A stretch of DNA of 64,000 nucleotides from an uncultured Lachnospiraceae bacterium (GTDB lineage: Bacteria; Bacillota; Clostridia; Lachnospirales; Lachnospiraceae), in contig CAMWXB010000008.1 of assembly GCA_947178125.1 (NCBI GenBank), positions 1 to 64,000 on the forward strand. The letters run 5' to 3'. The notes below the pieces were generated by a model that saw nothing but the letters and a program-made list of their open reading frames with translations, was not told where the DNA came from and did not search any database. Below, in pieces: positions 44,893 through 53,632 of this stretch. Numbering within the stretch: position 1 is the stretch's first letter; each line of letters begins with the position of its first letter. Both the position numbers and the translations under genes were made by a program.

Positions 44893-44909
44893 AAAAAGGT
44901 GGACAGGTT

Positions 44910-45659
44910 ATGGCAATTCCCGTAAAGCTGGAGGTCTTTGAAGGGCCTTTGGATTTGTTATTACATTTGATCGACAAAAATAAAGTGGATATTTATGATA
45001 TTCCAATCGTGGAGATCACGGAACAGTATCTGGATTATATCAAACAGATGGAGACGGAAGATATGAACGTCATGAGCGAATTTCTCGTCATGGCGGCTAC
45101 ACTGATCGATATCAAGTGCAGGATGTTATTGCCGAAAGAAGTCAATGAGGAAGGCGAAGAAGAGGATCCGAGGGCGGAACTGGTCGAAAAACTGCTGGAA
45201 TATAAGATGTGCAAATATATGTCCTATGAATTGAAGGACAGAATGGTCACTGCGGAAAGAAGTCTCTACAAAAAGCCGACGCTTCCCAAAGAAATCAGAG
45301 AATATAAACAGCCTGTGAACTATGAAGAGCTGATTGGTGACATGACCCTTGCCAAACTGCATGAAATCTTCAAATTCATGTTAAAGCGGCAGGAGGACAA
45401 GATCGACCCCGTCAGGAGTACGTTCGGAAAAATCGAAAAAGACGAGATCGATATGGATATTAAGACCGTTTACATAGAAGATTATCTGAGAAGCCATAAA
45501 AAATTCAGTTTTCGGAAACTTTTGGAGAAGCAGAACAGTAAAATGGAAGTGATCGTCACTTTTTTGGTAATTCTGGAACTGATGAAGGTAGGAAAGATCG
45601 CAATCGAACAGGAAGATATTTTCAGCGATATCGTCATTACATCCAGGGAGGCGGTCTGA
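44910..45659 (+). CDS. scpA: Segregation and condensation protein A
   Basis: Kleisin subunit that bridges the SMC heads. The N-terminal domain begins 'KLEVFEGPLDLLLHLIDKNKVDIYDI' and a winged helix ends the chain. 249 residues, typical. It is followed by scpB; SMC itself is at 1-4.5 kb. Confidence 0.96.
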   Translation: MAIPVKLEVFEGPLDLLLHLIDKNKVDIYDIPIVEITEQYLDYIKQMETEDMNVMSEFLVMAATLIDIKCRMLLPKEVNEEGEEEDPRAELVEKLLEYKMCKYMSYELKDRMVTAERSLYKKPTLPKEIREYKQPVNYEELIGDMTLAKLHEIFKFMLKRQEDKIDPVRSTFGKIEKDEIDMDIKTVYIEDYLRSHKKFSFRKLLEKQNSKMEVIVTFLVILELMKVGKIAIEQEDIFSDIVITSREAV

Positions 45660-45693
45660 AAAGGGCGGAAAACGGACAGGTTGAGAGAAAGGC

Positions 45694-46281
45694 ATGATTA
45701 TTGGAATGGAGAGACAGAAAGCAAAAGCGGTTTTGGAAGCGGTTCTATTTACGATGGGCGAGTCGGTGGAGATAGACAGACTGGCCGAGGTAATCGAAGA
45801 GGATAAAGAGGCGACAAAAGCAATGCTGGACGAAATGGCCGAGGAATATCGGAAGGAAGGGCGTGGCATTGAACTGACGACATTGGAAAATGCAGTACAG
45901 CTTTGTACAAAAGGAGAGTTTTACGAATATCTTGTCAAGATAGCAACGACACCTAAAAAATTCGTACTGACGGATACCTTATTGGAGACGCTGTCGATCA
46001 TCGCCTATAAGCAGCCTATTACGAGGCTGGAAATTGAAAAGGTGCGCGGTGTCAGCTGTGACCATGCGGTCAACAGACTGCTGGAATTTGACCTGATCAC
46101 GGAGGTGGGCAGACTGGATGCGCCCGGCCGGCCGCTGTTGTTCGGAACGACAGAACAGTTCCTTAGAAGTTTTGGCGTCAAATCGCTGGAGGATTTGCCG
46201 GAACTGAATCCGGTCCAGATTGAAGAATTTAAGTTACAGGCGGAATCGGAAATCGAACAGCAGCTACAGCTGGATATCTGA
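45694..46281 (+). CDS. scpB: Segregation and condensation protein B
   Basis: Tandem winged-helix partner of ScpA; 'ETLSIIAYKQPITRLEIEKVRGV' is the hallmark. 195 residues. ATG 45694 is used; ATG 45706 is an alternative with a weaker upstream site. A strong terminator follows. Confidence 0.95.
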   Translation: MIIGMERQKAKAVLEAVLFTMGESVEIDRLAEVIEEDKEATKAMLDEMAEEYRKEGRGIELTTLENAVQLCTKGEFYEYLVKIATTPKKFVLTDTLLETLSIIAYKQPITRLEIEKVRGVSCDHAVNRLLEFDLITEVGRLDAPGRPLLFGTTEQFLRSFGVKSLEDLPELNPVQIEEFKLQAESEIEQQLQLDI

Positions 46282-46297
46282 TGTAAATGGAGTTTGG

Positions 46298-46324
46298 GCG
46301 CAGGCTGCAGAGCCTGCGCTTTTT
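46298..46324 (+). terminator. Terminator after scpB
   Basis: GCGCAGGCT-gcag-AGCCTGCGC perfect 9-bp stem followed by TTTTT. Confidence 0.92.
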
Positions 46325-46330
46325 GATGTA

Positions 46331-46358
46331 TTGCATTTGTGGATAACGCATATATATT
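46331..46358 (+). promoter_or_regulatory. Promoter for second carboxypeptidase
   Basis: TTGCAT (46331-46336), a 16-base spacer and TATATT (46353-46358). Confidence 0.55.
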
Positions 46359-46387
46359 AACGATGAAGAAGGGGTTCAGGTTAATAT

Positions 46388-47719
46388 ATGTGCGTTTTTA
46401 TTATGAATGATCAGAAGCAGTGGCAGAACAGGAAAGGGATGTGGTGCAGAAAACTCTGTATGTACGCTGCGCTTGCGGCGGCGCTCTTTTTTGGCGGGAT
46501 GTCCGCAGTCACGACGGACGCAGAAACTGTGGAATGGAAAGCAGCGGATACGAATGCTGTGGATGCGAAGGAAACAGGAAAGGAAGCGGTGCAGCTCCAG
46601 CTCTATGCGCAGGCGGCGGTTTTGATGGATGCCGATTCCGGGCGTGTCCTGTATGGGAAGAACGAAAACGAGGTGCTGCCCATGGCGAGCACGACAAAGA
46701 TCATGACCTGTATTCTGGCGCTGGAATACGGAAATCCGGATGATATTGTGGAAGTCTCGGCCTATGCGGCGAGCATGCCGAAAGTCAAACTGTATATGCA
46801 GGAAGGGGAAAAGTACCGCCTGGAAGATCTGCTTTATTCACTGATGCTGGAATCCCATAATGATTCTGCGGTGGCGATTGCGGAGGCAGTCGGCGGAAGT
46901 GTGGAAGGATTTGCGGCGATGATGAATCAGAAAGCGAGAGATATCGGGTGTTATGATACTTGTTTCATTACGCCAAATGGATTGGATGCGGTGGTGAACG
47001 ATACCGGTCAGATACATTCTACGACGGCGGAAGACCTTGCAAGAATTATGGCATACTGCGTCATGGATTCTCCGGCCAGGGAGCAGTTTCTTGAGATTAC
47101 CCAGACGAGGGAATATCATTTCTGCGATGAAAGCGGAAACAGAACTTTTGCTTGCAGCAATCATAACAGCTTTTTAAGCATGATGGATGAAGCCATTTCA
47201 GGGAAAACCGGTTTTACGAATAAGGCCGGATACTGTTATGTAGGCGCGGTAGAGAGCGAGGGACGGACTTTTACCGTGGCGCTGCTTGCCTGTGGCTGGC
47301 CGAATCATAAGACTTATAAATGGAGCGATATGAAAATGCTCACAGCCTATGGCATGGAACGCTATGAATACCGGGATATTTATGAGGAGAAGCAGTTTTC
47401 GGCCATTCCCGTTACAGACGGTATTGCCGGAGAGGAGGCGACGCCTTATGAGAGTGCCAGCGTGGAAGTGGCTTTGGCGCAGCCGGATGAAAAAAGTCTG
47501 CCCTGGCTGCTCAGTGAGGACGACGTGGTAGAAGTAAAAGTAGAACTTGCGCCGCAGCTAAGTGCGCCCGTATATGCAGGAGAGGAAGCAGGAAAGGTAT
47601 CCTATTATCTGAATCAGGAACTGATTCAGGAATATCCAATCCTTACAACAGAAGAGGTAGAACGGACTAACTACCTGTGGGTGCTGCGTTATGTTCTGGG
47701 GCTTTTTCTGCCTGTTTGA
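46388..47719 (+). CDS. D-alanyl-D-alanine carboxypeptidase (second)
   Basis: 443-residue serine-type carboxypeptidase of the S11 family. Signal segment around 18-42. Motifs: SxxK 'MASTTKIMTCIL', SxN 'ESHNDSAVAIAE', KTG 'ISGKTGFTNKAG'. A C-terminal beta domain and a short hydrophobic end follow. ATG 46388 and ATG 46403 are both possible starts. It is a single-gene unit between a terminator and the decarboxylase cluster. Confidence 0.92.
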   Translation: MCVFIMNDQKQWQNRKGMWCRKLCMYAALAAALFFGGMSAVTTDAETVEWKAADTNAVDAKETGKEAVQLQLYAQAAVLMDADSGRVLYGKNENEVLPMASTTKIMTCILALEYGNPDDIVEVSAYAASMPKVKLYMQEGEKYRLEDLLYSLMLESHNDSAVAIAEAVGGSVEGFAAMMNQKARDIGCYDTCFITPNGLDAVVNDTGQIHSTTAEDLARIMAYCVMDSPAREQFLEITQTREYHFCDESGNRTFACSNHNSFLSMMDEAISGKTGFTNKAGYCYVGAVESEGRTFTVALLACGWPNHKTYKWSDMKMLTAYGMERYEYRDIYEEKQFSAIPVTDGIAGEEATPYESASVEVALAQPDEKSLPWLLSEDDVVEVKVELAPQLSAPVYAGEEAGKVSYYLNQELIQEYPILTTEEVERTNYLWVLRYVLGLFLPV

Positions 47720-47889
47720 ATTTTGGGTTAAATTCCTGCATATTTTTGAATTTTTATCTGGTCGTTTTGCATAATTTATGTTACACTGTTGAGTGTGCGT
47801 TATTGACGCGCCTTGTGAGCTGCTTTTTTGCAGCCGCGGGATAAAATGTTTTTATTATTTTTAAAAAGATAAATGGAGGGCTGAAAAAA

Positions 47890-49317
47890 ATGGGTACTAC
47901 TTCTCAAGCGAGTCAAAGAATCAATGCTTTGCTCGATGAAAACAGTTTCGTTGAGATCGGTGCGTTTGTTACGGCAAGAGCAACGGATTTCAATCTGAAA
48001 CAGACAGAAACTCCTTCTGACGGTGTGATTACCGGCTATGGAGTAATTGACGGCAATCTTGTGTATGTATACAGCCAGGACGCTTCCGTGCTGAACGGAA
48101 CGGTCGGCGAAATGCATGCGAAGAAGATTGCGAACCTCTATGACCTGGCAATGAAGATGGGAGCGCCTGTCATCGGGCTGTTGGATTCTGCAGGTCTGAG
48201 ATTACAGGAAGCAACGGATGCGTTGAATGGTTTCGGTGAGATTTATCTGAAACAGTCACTGGCTTCCGGTGTGATTCCGCAGATTACAGCAGTTTTTGGA
48301 ACCTGCGGCGGCGGACTTGCCGTTGTTCCAGGACTGACGGATTTTACTTTTATGGAAGCGGACAAAGCGAAGTTGTTCGTAAATTCTCCGAATGCGTTGG
48401 AAGGAAATACCATTGCAAAATGTGATACGAGTTCAGCGGTATTCCAGAGCGAAGAAACGGGTAACGTGGATGTTGTTGCCGATGAGGCTTCCATCCTTGC
48501 GCAGATCAGACAGCTGGTTTCCATGCTTCCTGCCAACAATGAAGATGCTGCATGGGATGACTGCACGGATGACTTGAACAGAGTATGCCCGGAACTCGCA
48601 AATTGCGTGGGAGATACTTCTATCGCATTGTCCCAGATCGCGGATAACAATCTTTTTGTAGAAGTTAAGCAGAACTATGCAAAAGACATGGTCGCTGGTT
48701 TCATGAAACTGAACGGCGCAACGGTAGGCGCTGTCGCAAATCGTACAGAGGTTTATAATGAGGAAGGCGAAGTGACGGAGAAGTTTGACGCGGCTTTATC
48801 CGTAAGCGGTGCGGAGAAAGCAGCTGAATTTATCAATTTCTGTGACGCTTTTGAGATTCCCGTTCTGTCCCTTACGAATGTGAAGGGCTTTGCGGCGACC
48901 AAATGTGCTGAGAAGAAGATGGCAAAGGCCGTTGCAAAACTTACATATGCGTTCGCAAATGCGACCGTACCTAAGGTAAACGTTGTGATCGGCAAGGCAT
49001 ATGGCAGCGCTTATGTGGCGATGAACTCCAAAGCGATCGGTGCGGATATTACAATGGCATGGCCGGATGCTGAAATCGGTACGATGGATGCACAGCTTGC
49101 TGCGAAAATTATCTGCGATGGACAAGGTTCCGACGCAATCGATGCCTGCGCAAAAGAGTATGCGGCTTTGCAGAACAATGTAACGAGCGCGGCAAAGAGA
49201 GGATATGTAGACCAGATCGTAGAGCCTGCCGATACAAGAAAATATGTCATCGGCGCTTTTGAAATGCTGGCTGCAAAGAGCGAAGGCCGTCCGGAGAAAA
49301 AACACGGTACAGTTTAG
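47890..49317 (+). CDS. Carboxyl transferase subunit (MmdA/12S-like)
   Basis: 475-residue acyl-CoA carboxyltransferase of the crotonase-like fold, two homologous halves; the CoA/biotin oxyanion motif 'FGTCGGGLAVVPGLTDF' is in the first half and 'VVIGKAYGSAYVAMNSK' in the second. Relatives are the alpha subunit of methylmalonyl- or glutaconyl-CoA decarboxylase and the 12S part of transcarboxylase. It starts the five-gene cluster with gamma, biotin carrier, beta and a 5S-like protein, so it probably moves CO2 between a CoA ester and biotin. GGAGGG precedes the ATG. Confidence 0.88.
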   Translation: MGTTSQASQRINALLDENSFVEIGAFVTARATDFNLKQTETPSDGVITGYGVIDGNLVYVYSQDASVLNGTVGEMHAKKIANLYDLAMKMGAPVIGLLDSAGLRLQEATDALNGFGEIYLKQSLASGVIPQITAVFGTCGGGLAVVPGLTDFTFMEADKAKLFVNSPNALEGNTIAKCDTSSAVFQSEETGNVDVVADEASILAQIRQLVSMLPANNEDAAWDDCTDDLNRVCPELANCVGDTSIALSQIADNNLFVEVKQNYAKDMVAGFMKLNGATVGAVANRTEVYNEEGEVTEKFDAALSVSGAEKAAEFINFCDAFEIPVLSLTNVKGFAATKCAEKKMAKAVAKLTYAFANATVPKVNVVIGKAYGSAYVAMNSKAIGADITMAWPDAEIGTMDAQLAAKIICDGQGSDAIDACAKEYAALQNNVTSAAKRGYVDQIVEPADTRKYVIGAFEMLAAKSEGRPEKKHGTV

Positions 49318-49334
49318 AAAGGATGATACTTAAT

Positions 49335-50057
49335 ATGAAAAAACTATTAGCAATATTAGGTATGATTACCTGTATGGTCGGTCTGGCTGCTTGCGGCACC
49401 GCAGAAAACACTACACCGCTCACCGCGGAAGAAGAGCAGATGATTGCGTTCTATTCACAGAACGTTGATGCGATTCAGCGCATTTGCGAAGCGGGTGCGA
49501 TAGAGGAAAATGCGGACAATGATGTCATTTATAACGGTCTGCTGAGTTTCAACAGCGCAATGACAGATATAGGTAGTTACCTGGGCACAAATGGCGGTGT
49601 AATTGAATACAGCGATGACAGCGATGATTATATCGTCAGAATTAATGTAAACGGTTCTGACCATAATGCCGTTGTAGAACTGGTAGTAACAATGGAAACG
49701 GGAACAGCTCAGTTTACGAGTATTGCAACCAATGTGGAATATTCATTCGGGGAAAAAATGGAGAAAGCGGCATTGAATACCCTGCTCGGCATGGGAACCG
49801 TATTCGTTGTTCTGATTCTGATCAGCCTGATCATTTCTCTGTTCAGCTTTATTCCGAAGCTTTTTGCCAAGAAGAAAGAGCCGGAAAAAGTTCAGCCGGA
49901 GAAGAACGATGTGGTTGCCCAGATCAGTGAAAAAGAGGAATTAAACGACGACCTCGAACTGGTAGCTGTTATTTCTGCAGCGATTGCCGCTTATGAAGGT
50001 TCCGGTTCCACAGATGGTTTTGTTGTAAGATCTATTAGAAAATCATACAAAAAGTAA
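49335..50057 (+). CDS. Lipoprotein-like OadG (decarboxylase gamma) subunit
   Basis: 240 residues, far longer than a usual gamma subunit (about 80-120). The N-terminus is a lipoprotein signal with lipobox 'LAACG', followed by about 120 residues of extracellular domain I do not recognise. Then comes the OadG-like membrane segment 'ALNTLLGMGTVFVVLILISL' and a cytoplasmic tail with 'LELVAVISAAIAAYEG'. Gamma subunits anchor the soluble parts to the membrane beta subunit and bind metal. ATG 49335 is preferred to ATG 49323, which sits directly against AAAGG. Confidence 0.82.
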   Translation: MKKLLAILGMITCMVGLAACGTAENTTPLTAEEEQMIAFYSQNVDAIQRICEAGAIEENADNDVIYNGLLSFNSAMTDIGSYLGTNGGVIEYSDDSDDYIVRINVNGSDHNAVVELVVTMETGTAQFTSIATNVEYSFGEKMEKAALNTLLGMGTVFVVLILISLIISLFSFIPKLFAKKKEPEKVQPEKNDVVAQISEKEELNDDLELVAVISAAIAAYEGSGSTDGFVVRSIRKSYKK

Positions 50058-50091
50058 AGGGCGGAAGCCTGGCAGTAATTAGTGAGGATAG

Positions 50092-50120
50092 ATTGAAAAA
50101 TAAATCATTAATTTTTCAAT
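50092..50120 (+). other. Perfect hairpin in spacer before biotin carrier gene
   Basis: ATTGAAAAAT-aaatcatta-ATTTTTCAAT, a 10-bp perfect stem ending in a T-rich arm; a possible internal attenuator or mRNA processing site. Confidence 0.6.
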
Positions 50121-50197
50121 CACAGATTTGTGCCGGCGCTGTTAGCGTTTTGGCAGCAAATGTCGCAGGATGAGAGAGAAAGGAAGGTTTTATAAAA

Positions 50198-50569
50198 ATG
50201 AAAAATTATACAATTACCGTAAACGGAAGCGTATATGACGTAGTAGTAGAAGAGGGTGCAACGAGCGGCGCAGTTGCAGCGGCTCCGGCAGCTCCCAAGG
50301 CAGCGCCGAAAGCTGCCCCTAAAGCAGCAGCTCCCGCAGCAGGCGGTGCGGCTGGCAGCGTAAAGATTGAAGCGGGTGCGGCCGGCAAAGTATTCAAATT
50401 AGAGGCAAGTGTAGGTCAGGCGGTGAAGAAAGGTGATGCTGTTGTAATCCTTGAAGCTATGAAGATGGAGATTCCTGTTGTTGCTCCTCAGGATGGTACC
50501 GTTGCAAGCATTGATGTAGCTGTTGGCGACCCGGTAGAGGCAGGCGCATTACTCGCAACTTTGAACTAA
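50198..50569 (+). CDS. Biotin carboxyl carrier protein
   Basis: 123-residue carrier. A short N-terminal strand region, then an Ala/Pro/Lys-rich hinge (about 28-52), then a biotinyl domain with the biotinylated lysine in 'ILEAMKMEIPVVAP'. It shuttles CO2 between the carboxyltransferases and the membrane beta subunit. AAAGGAAGG precedes the ATG. Confidence 0.94.
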   Translation: MKNYTITVNGSVYDVVVEEGATSGAVAAAPAAPKAAPKAAPKAAAPAAGGAAGSVKIEAGAAGKVFKLEASVGQAVKKGDAVVILEAMKMEIPVVAPQDGTVASIDVAVGDPVEAGALLATLN

Positions 50570-50602
50570 GTGTTGGTATAAATTACTTCAGGAGGTAAAA
50601 AC

Positions 50603-51751
50603 ATGGCTTACATAGCAAATACGCTATCCAATCTGCTTCATCAGACAGCCTTCTTTAATCTGACTTGGGGAAACTATCTGATGATCGTGGTAGCGCTGGT
50701 ATTTCTATTTCTGGCTATTCGATTTGAGTTTGAACCGCTTCTTCTGGTTCCGATAGCCTTTGGTATGCTGCTTGTTAATATCTATCCGGATATTATGGCC
50801 GAGTACGGCGAAGGCGGTATGGGCGGCGGCTTACTGTACTACTTCTATAAACTGGATGAATGGGCAATCTTACCGTCGCTGATCTTCATGGGCGTCGGTG
50901 CGATGACGGACTTCGGTCCTCTGATTGCTAATCCGAAGAGCTTTCTGCTCGGTGCGGCAGCGCAGTTTGGTATTTTCGGAGCATACTTTCTGGCAATTTT
51001 TCTTGGATTCAATGATAAGGCAGCGGCGGCGATTTCCATTATCGGTGGTGCAGACGGCCCGACATCCATTTTCCTTGCCGGAAAGCTGCAGCAGACAACA
51101 CTGCTCGGCCCGATCGCGGTAGCGGCATATTCCTATATGTCTCTTGTACCGATCATTCAGCCGCCCATTATGAAACTTTTGACAACAAAGAAGGAAAGAC
51201 AGATCAAAATGGCACAGCTTCGACCTGTTACCAAGCTGGAGAAGATTTTGTTCCCGATCGTTGTTACTATCGTTGTTTCTCTGATTCTTCCGACAACAGC
51301 GCCCCTTGTTGGTATGCTGATGCTCGGTAATCTGTTCAGGGAATCCGGCGTTGTAAGACAGTTGACGGATACAGCTTCCAACGCGCTGATGTATATTGTT
51401 GTTATCATTCTTGGTACTTCCGTAGGTGCGACAACGAGTGCAGAGGCTTTCCTGAATATGGATACAATAAAAATTGTAATTCTCGGTCTCGCTGCTTTCT
51501 GTGTCGGTACCGCGGCAGGTATATTGTTCGGCAAGTTGATGTGTCTCATTACGAAGGGCGCGGTCAATCCGCTGATTGGTTCTGCAGGCGTATCCGCCGT
51601 TCCGATGGCGGCCAGAGTTTCCCAGAAGGTAGGAGCAGAAGAAGATCCTACGAACTTCCTGCTCATGCACGCTATGGGACCTAACGTAGCAGGTGTTATT
51701 GGTACTGCGGTAGCGGCCGGAACCTTTATGGCAGTATTCGGTGTCTTCTAA
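50603..51751 (+). CDS. Na+-translocating decarboxylase beta subunit
   Basis: 382-residue membrane protein with about nine segments, which decarboxylates carboxybiotin and exports Na+. The ion-site motif '[15 protein letters not shown]' and the C-terminal '[21 protein letters not shown]' are family hallmarks. TTCAGGAGG precedes the ATG. Its TAA stop is inside the first helix of repeat E. Confidence 0.95.
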   Translation: MAYIANTLSNLLHQTAFFNLTWGNYLMIVVALVFLFLAIRFEFEPLLLVPIAFGMLLVNIYPDIMAEYGEGGMGGGLLYYFYKLDEWAILPSLIFMGVGAMTDFGPLIANPKSFLLGAAAQFGIFGAYFLAIFLGFNDKAAAAISIIGGADGPTSIFLAGKLQQTTLLGPIAVAAYSYMSLVPIIQPPIMKLLTTKKERQIKMAQLRPVTKLEKILFPIVVTIVVSLILPTTAPLVGMLMLGNLFRESGVVRQLTDTASNALMYIVVIILGTSVGATTSAEAFLNMDTIKIVILGLAAFCVGTAAGILFGKLMCLITKGAVNPLIGSAGVSAVPMAARVSQKVGAEEDPTNFLLMHAMGPNVAGVIGTAVAAGTFMAVFGVF

Positions 51752-51812
51752 GGCGGGAAGAACTTCTGCAAGCCCGGAAGAATGGCGGAGCCATTCTTCC
51801 AAAAGGCTTAGA
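51747..51812 (+). repeat. Structured repeat family 2, copy E (short)
   Basis: TCTAAG (containing the oadB TAA stop) pairs with CTTAGA (51807-51812). Inside are GGGAAGAACTTC and the P5-like hairpin GGAAGAATGGC-gga-GCCATTCTTCC (51776-51800). Confidence 0.65.
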
Positions 51813-51848
51813 AATAGATGATAGATATTATTGAAGGAGGAAATAGAA

Positions 51849-53276
51849 ATGGCAGAACAGGCTAAAAAACCGATTGGAATCATGGAAACCATTCTGCGTG
51901 ATGCACATCAGTCTCTGATTGCTACGAGAATGCCTACCGAGATGATGCTTCCAATCGTAGAGAAAATGGATAAAGTTGGTTATCATGCGGTAGAATGCTG
52001 GGGCGGCGCGACCTTTGATGCATCCCTGCGTTTCCTGAAAGAAGACCCGTGGGACAGATTAAGAAAATTAAGGGACGGTTTTAAAAATACCAAACTGCAG
52101 ATGCTCTTCAGAGGTCAGAACATTTTGGGATACAGACCTTATGCGGACGACGTAGTGGACAGCTTCGTAGAGAAGTCCATTGCAAATGGTATTGATATCA
52201 TCCGTATTTTTGACTGCCTGAACGATTTGAGAAACTTGCAGGAAGCAGTTAATGCGACCAACAAGGTGAAGGCAAGAGAAGGCAGAGGACATGCGCAGGT
52301 CGCACTTTCCTATACCCTGGGCGATGCTTATACAATGGAATACTGGATGGATATGGCGAAGAAAATTGAAGAGATGGGCGCTGACTCTATCTGTATCAAG
52401 GATATGGCAGGTCTGCTCGTTCCTTATAAGGCTTCCGAAATGATTTCAGCGATGAAGTCAGCGACAAAGCTTCCGATTCAGCTTCATACACACTATACAT
52501 CCGGTGTTGCAGGCATGACTTATCTGAAAGCGGTAGAAGCGGGTGTAGATGTTATCGATTGTGCGATTTCACCTTTTGCTATGGGAACGTCACAGCCGGC
52601 AACGGAAGTTATGGTTGAGACCTTCAAAGGAACTCCTTATGATACGGGATATGATCAGAATCTGCTTGCAGAAATCGCGGATTATTTCAGACCTTACAGA
52701 GACGAGTGTCTTGCGAGCGGTCTGCTGAATCCGAAGGTTATGGGCGTTGATATCAAGACATTGCTGTATCAGGTTCCGGGTGGTATGCTTTCCAACATGG
52801 TAAGCCAGTTGAAAGAGCAGAATGCGGAAGATAAGTATTATGACGTGCTGCGTGAGATTCCGCAGGTAAGAAAAGACCTGGGTGAACCGCCGCTCGTTAC
52901 ACCGTCTTCTCAGATCGTAGGTACACAGGCTGTATTTAACGTACTGATGGGCGAAAGATATAAGATGGCAACGAAAGAGACCAAAGCGGTTCTCCGTGGT
53001 GAATACGGCCAGACCGTTAAACCGATGAATCAGGAAATCATCGACAAGGTCATTCCGGGAGAAAAGAGAATCACCTGTCGTCCGGCCGACCTGCTTGAGA
53101 ATGAGATGGATAAGCTGGAAGCGGAGATGAAGGAATGGAAACAGCAGGATGAGGATGTATTGTCCTATGCGCTCTTCCCGCAGGTAGCGACCGATTTCTT
53201 CAAATATCGTCAGGCTCAGCAGGAAAAAGTTGATATGACACAGGCTGATACCAAAAATAACGCATATCCGGTCTGA
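51849..53276 (+). CDS. Carboxyltransferase 5S-like subunit (OadA/PycB N-terminal part)
   Basis: 475-residue HMGL-like TIM barrel plus conserved carboxylase domain that transfers CO2 between biotin and pyruvate/oxaloacetate. Metal and active-site motifs: 'ETILRDAHQSLIATRM', 'SICIKDMAGLL' (carbamylated lysine) and 'LHTHYTSGVAGM'. It lacks the C-terminal biotinyl domain of classic OadA, so it must share the separate carrier. GAAGGAGG precedes ATG 51849. A terminator follows. Confidence 0.94.
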   Translation: MAEQAKKPIGIMETILRDAHQSLIATRMPTEMMLPIVEKMDKVGYHAVECWGGATFDASLRFLKEDPWDRLRKLRDGFKNTKLQMLFRGQNILGYRPYADDVVDSFVEKSIANGIDIIRIFDCLNDLRNLQEAVNATNKVKAREGRGHAQVALSYTLGDAYTMEYWMDMAKKIEEMGADSICIKDMAGLLVPYKASEMISAMKSATKLPIQLHTHYTSGVAGMTYLKAVEAGVDVIDCAISPFAMGTSQPATEVMVETFKGTPYDTGYDQNLLAEIADYFRPYRDECLASGLLNPKVMGVDIKTLLYQVPGGMLSNMVSQLKEQNAEDKYYDVLREIPQVRKDLGEPPLVTPSSQIVGTQAVFNVLMGERYKMATKETKAVLRGEYGQTVKPMNQEIIDKVIPGEKRITCRPADLLENEMDKLEAEMKEWKQQDEDVLSYALFPQVATDFFKYRQAQQEKVDMTQADTKNNAYPV

Positions 53277-53331
53277 ATACGTTAGCATTCAAATAAAGGT
53301 TCTGCTTTGCAGAACTTCCATAGAATAGAAA

Positions 53332-53368
53332 AAAAGTGTCTCTGGCAAAATGCAGGGACACTTTTAAA
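53332..53368 (+). terminator. Terminator of decarboxylase cluster
   Basis: AAAAGTGTCTCTG pairs with CAGGGACACTTTT (one G-U) around an eight-base loop. A smaller GTTCTGC/GCAGAAC hairpin lies just before it. Confidence 0.85.
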
Positions 53369-53383
53369 ATGAAACAATAAAGT

Positions 53384-53432
53384 AAAACTATATTGATGTG
53401 TTATTGACTAATATAGTTTTATCGTTTATAAT
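53384..53432 (+). promoter_or_regulatory. Promoter with overlapping inverted repeat for chemoreceptor gene
   Basis: TTGACT (53404-53409), a 17-base spacer and TATAAT (53427-53432). A perfect 11-bp inverted repeat AAAACTATATT (53384-53394) / AATATAGTTTT (53410-53420) flanks the -35 box. A 200-base AT-rich leader follows with no recognised riboswitch. Confidence 0.75.
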
Positions 53433-53632
53433 ATAGTGCAATCAGATAAAAATGGCAGAAGATGCCGGTCATCATAGTTTATATAACTTATTCTTCTTAT
53501 ATAGATCATTCTATGTTACCATATTATTGTGAAGCCATAGAATATGTGATGTGGAGACCGTTTTCGGGTCAAGTCTGACGTATCGCATTATATGGAATTG
53601 ATTTTTATGGTTAATAATATGGAGGGGCGGTA

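Noticed and set aside
50870-51892. 340-codon minus-strand ORF opposite the decarboxylase beta subunit
   Set aside because: Antisense shadow; the plus strand encodes a clear membrane subunit.
53433-53632. Riboswitch in the chemoreceptor leader
   Set aside because: I looked for c-di-GMP and other common aptamer cores and did not find a match.
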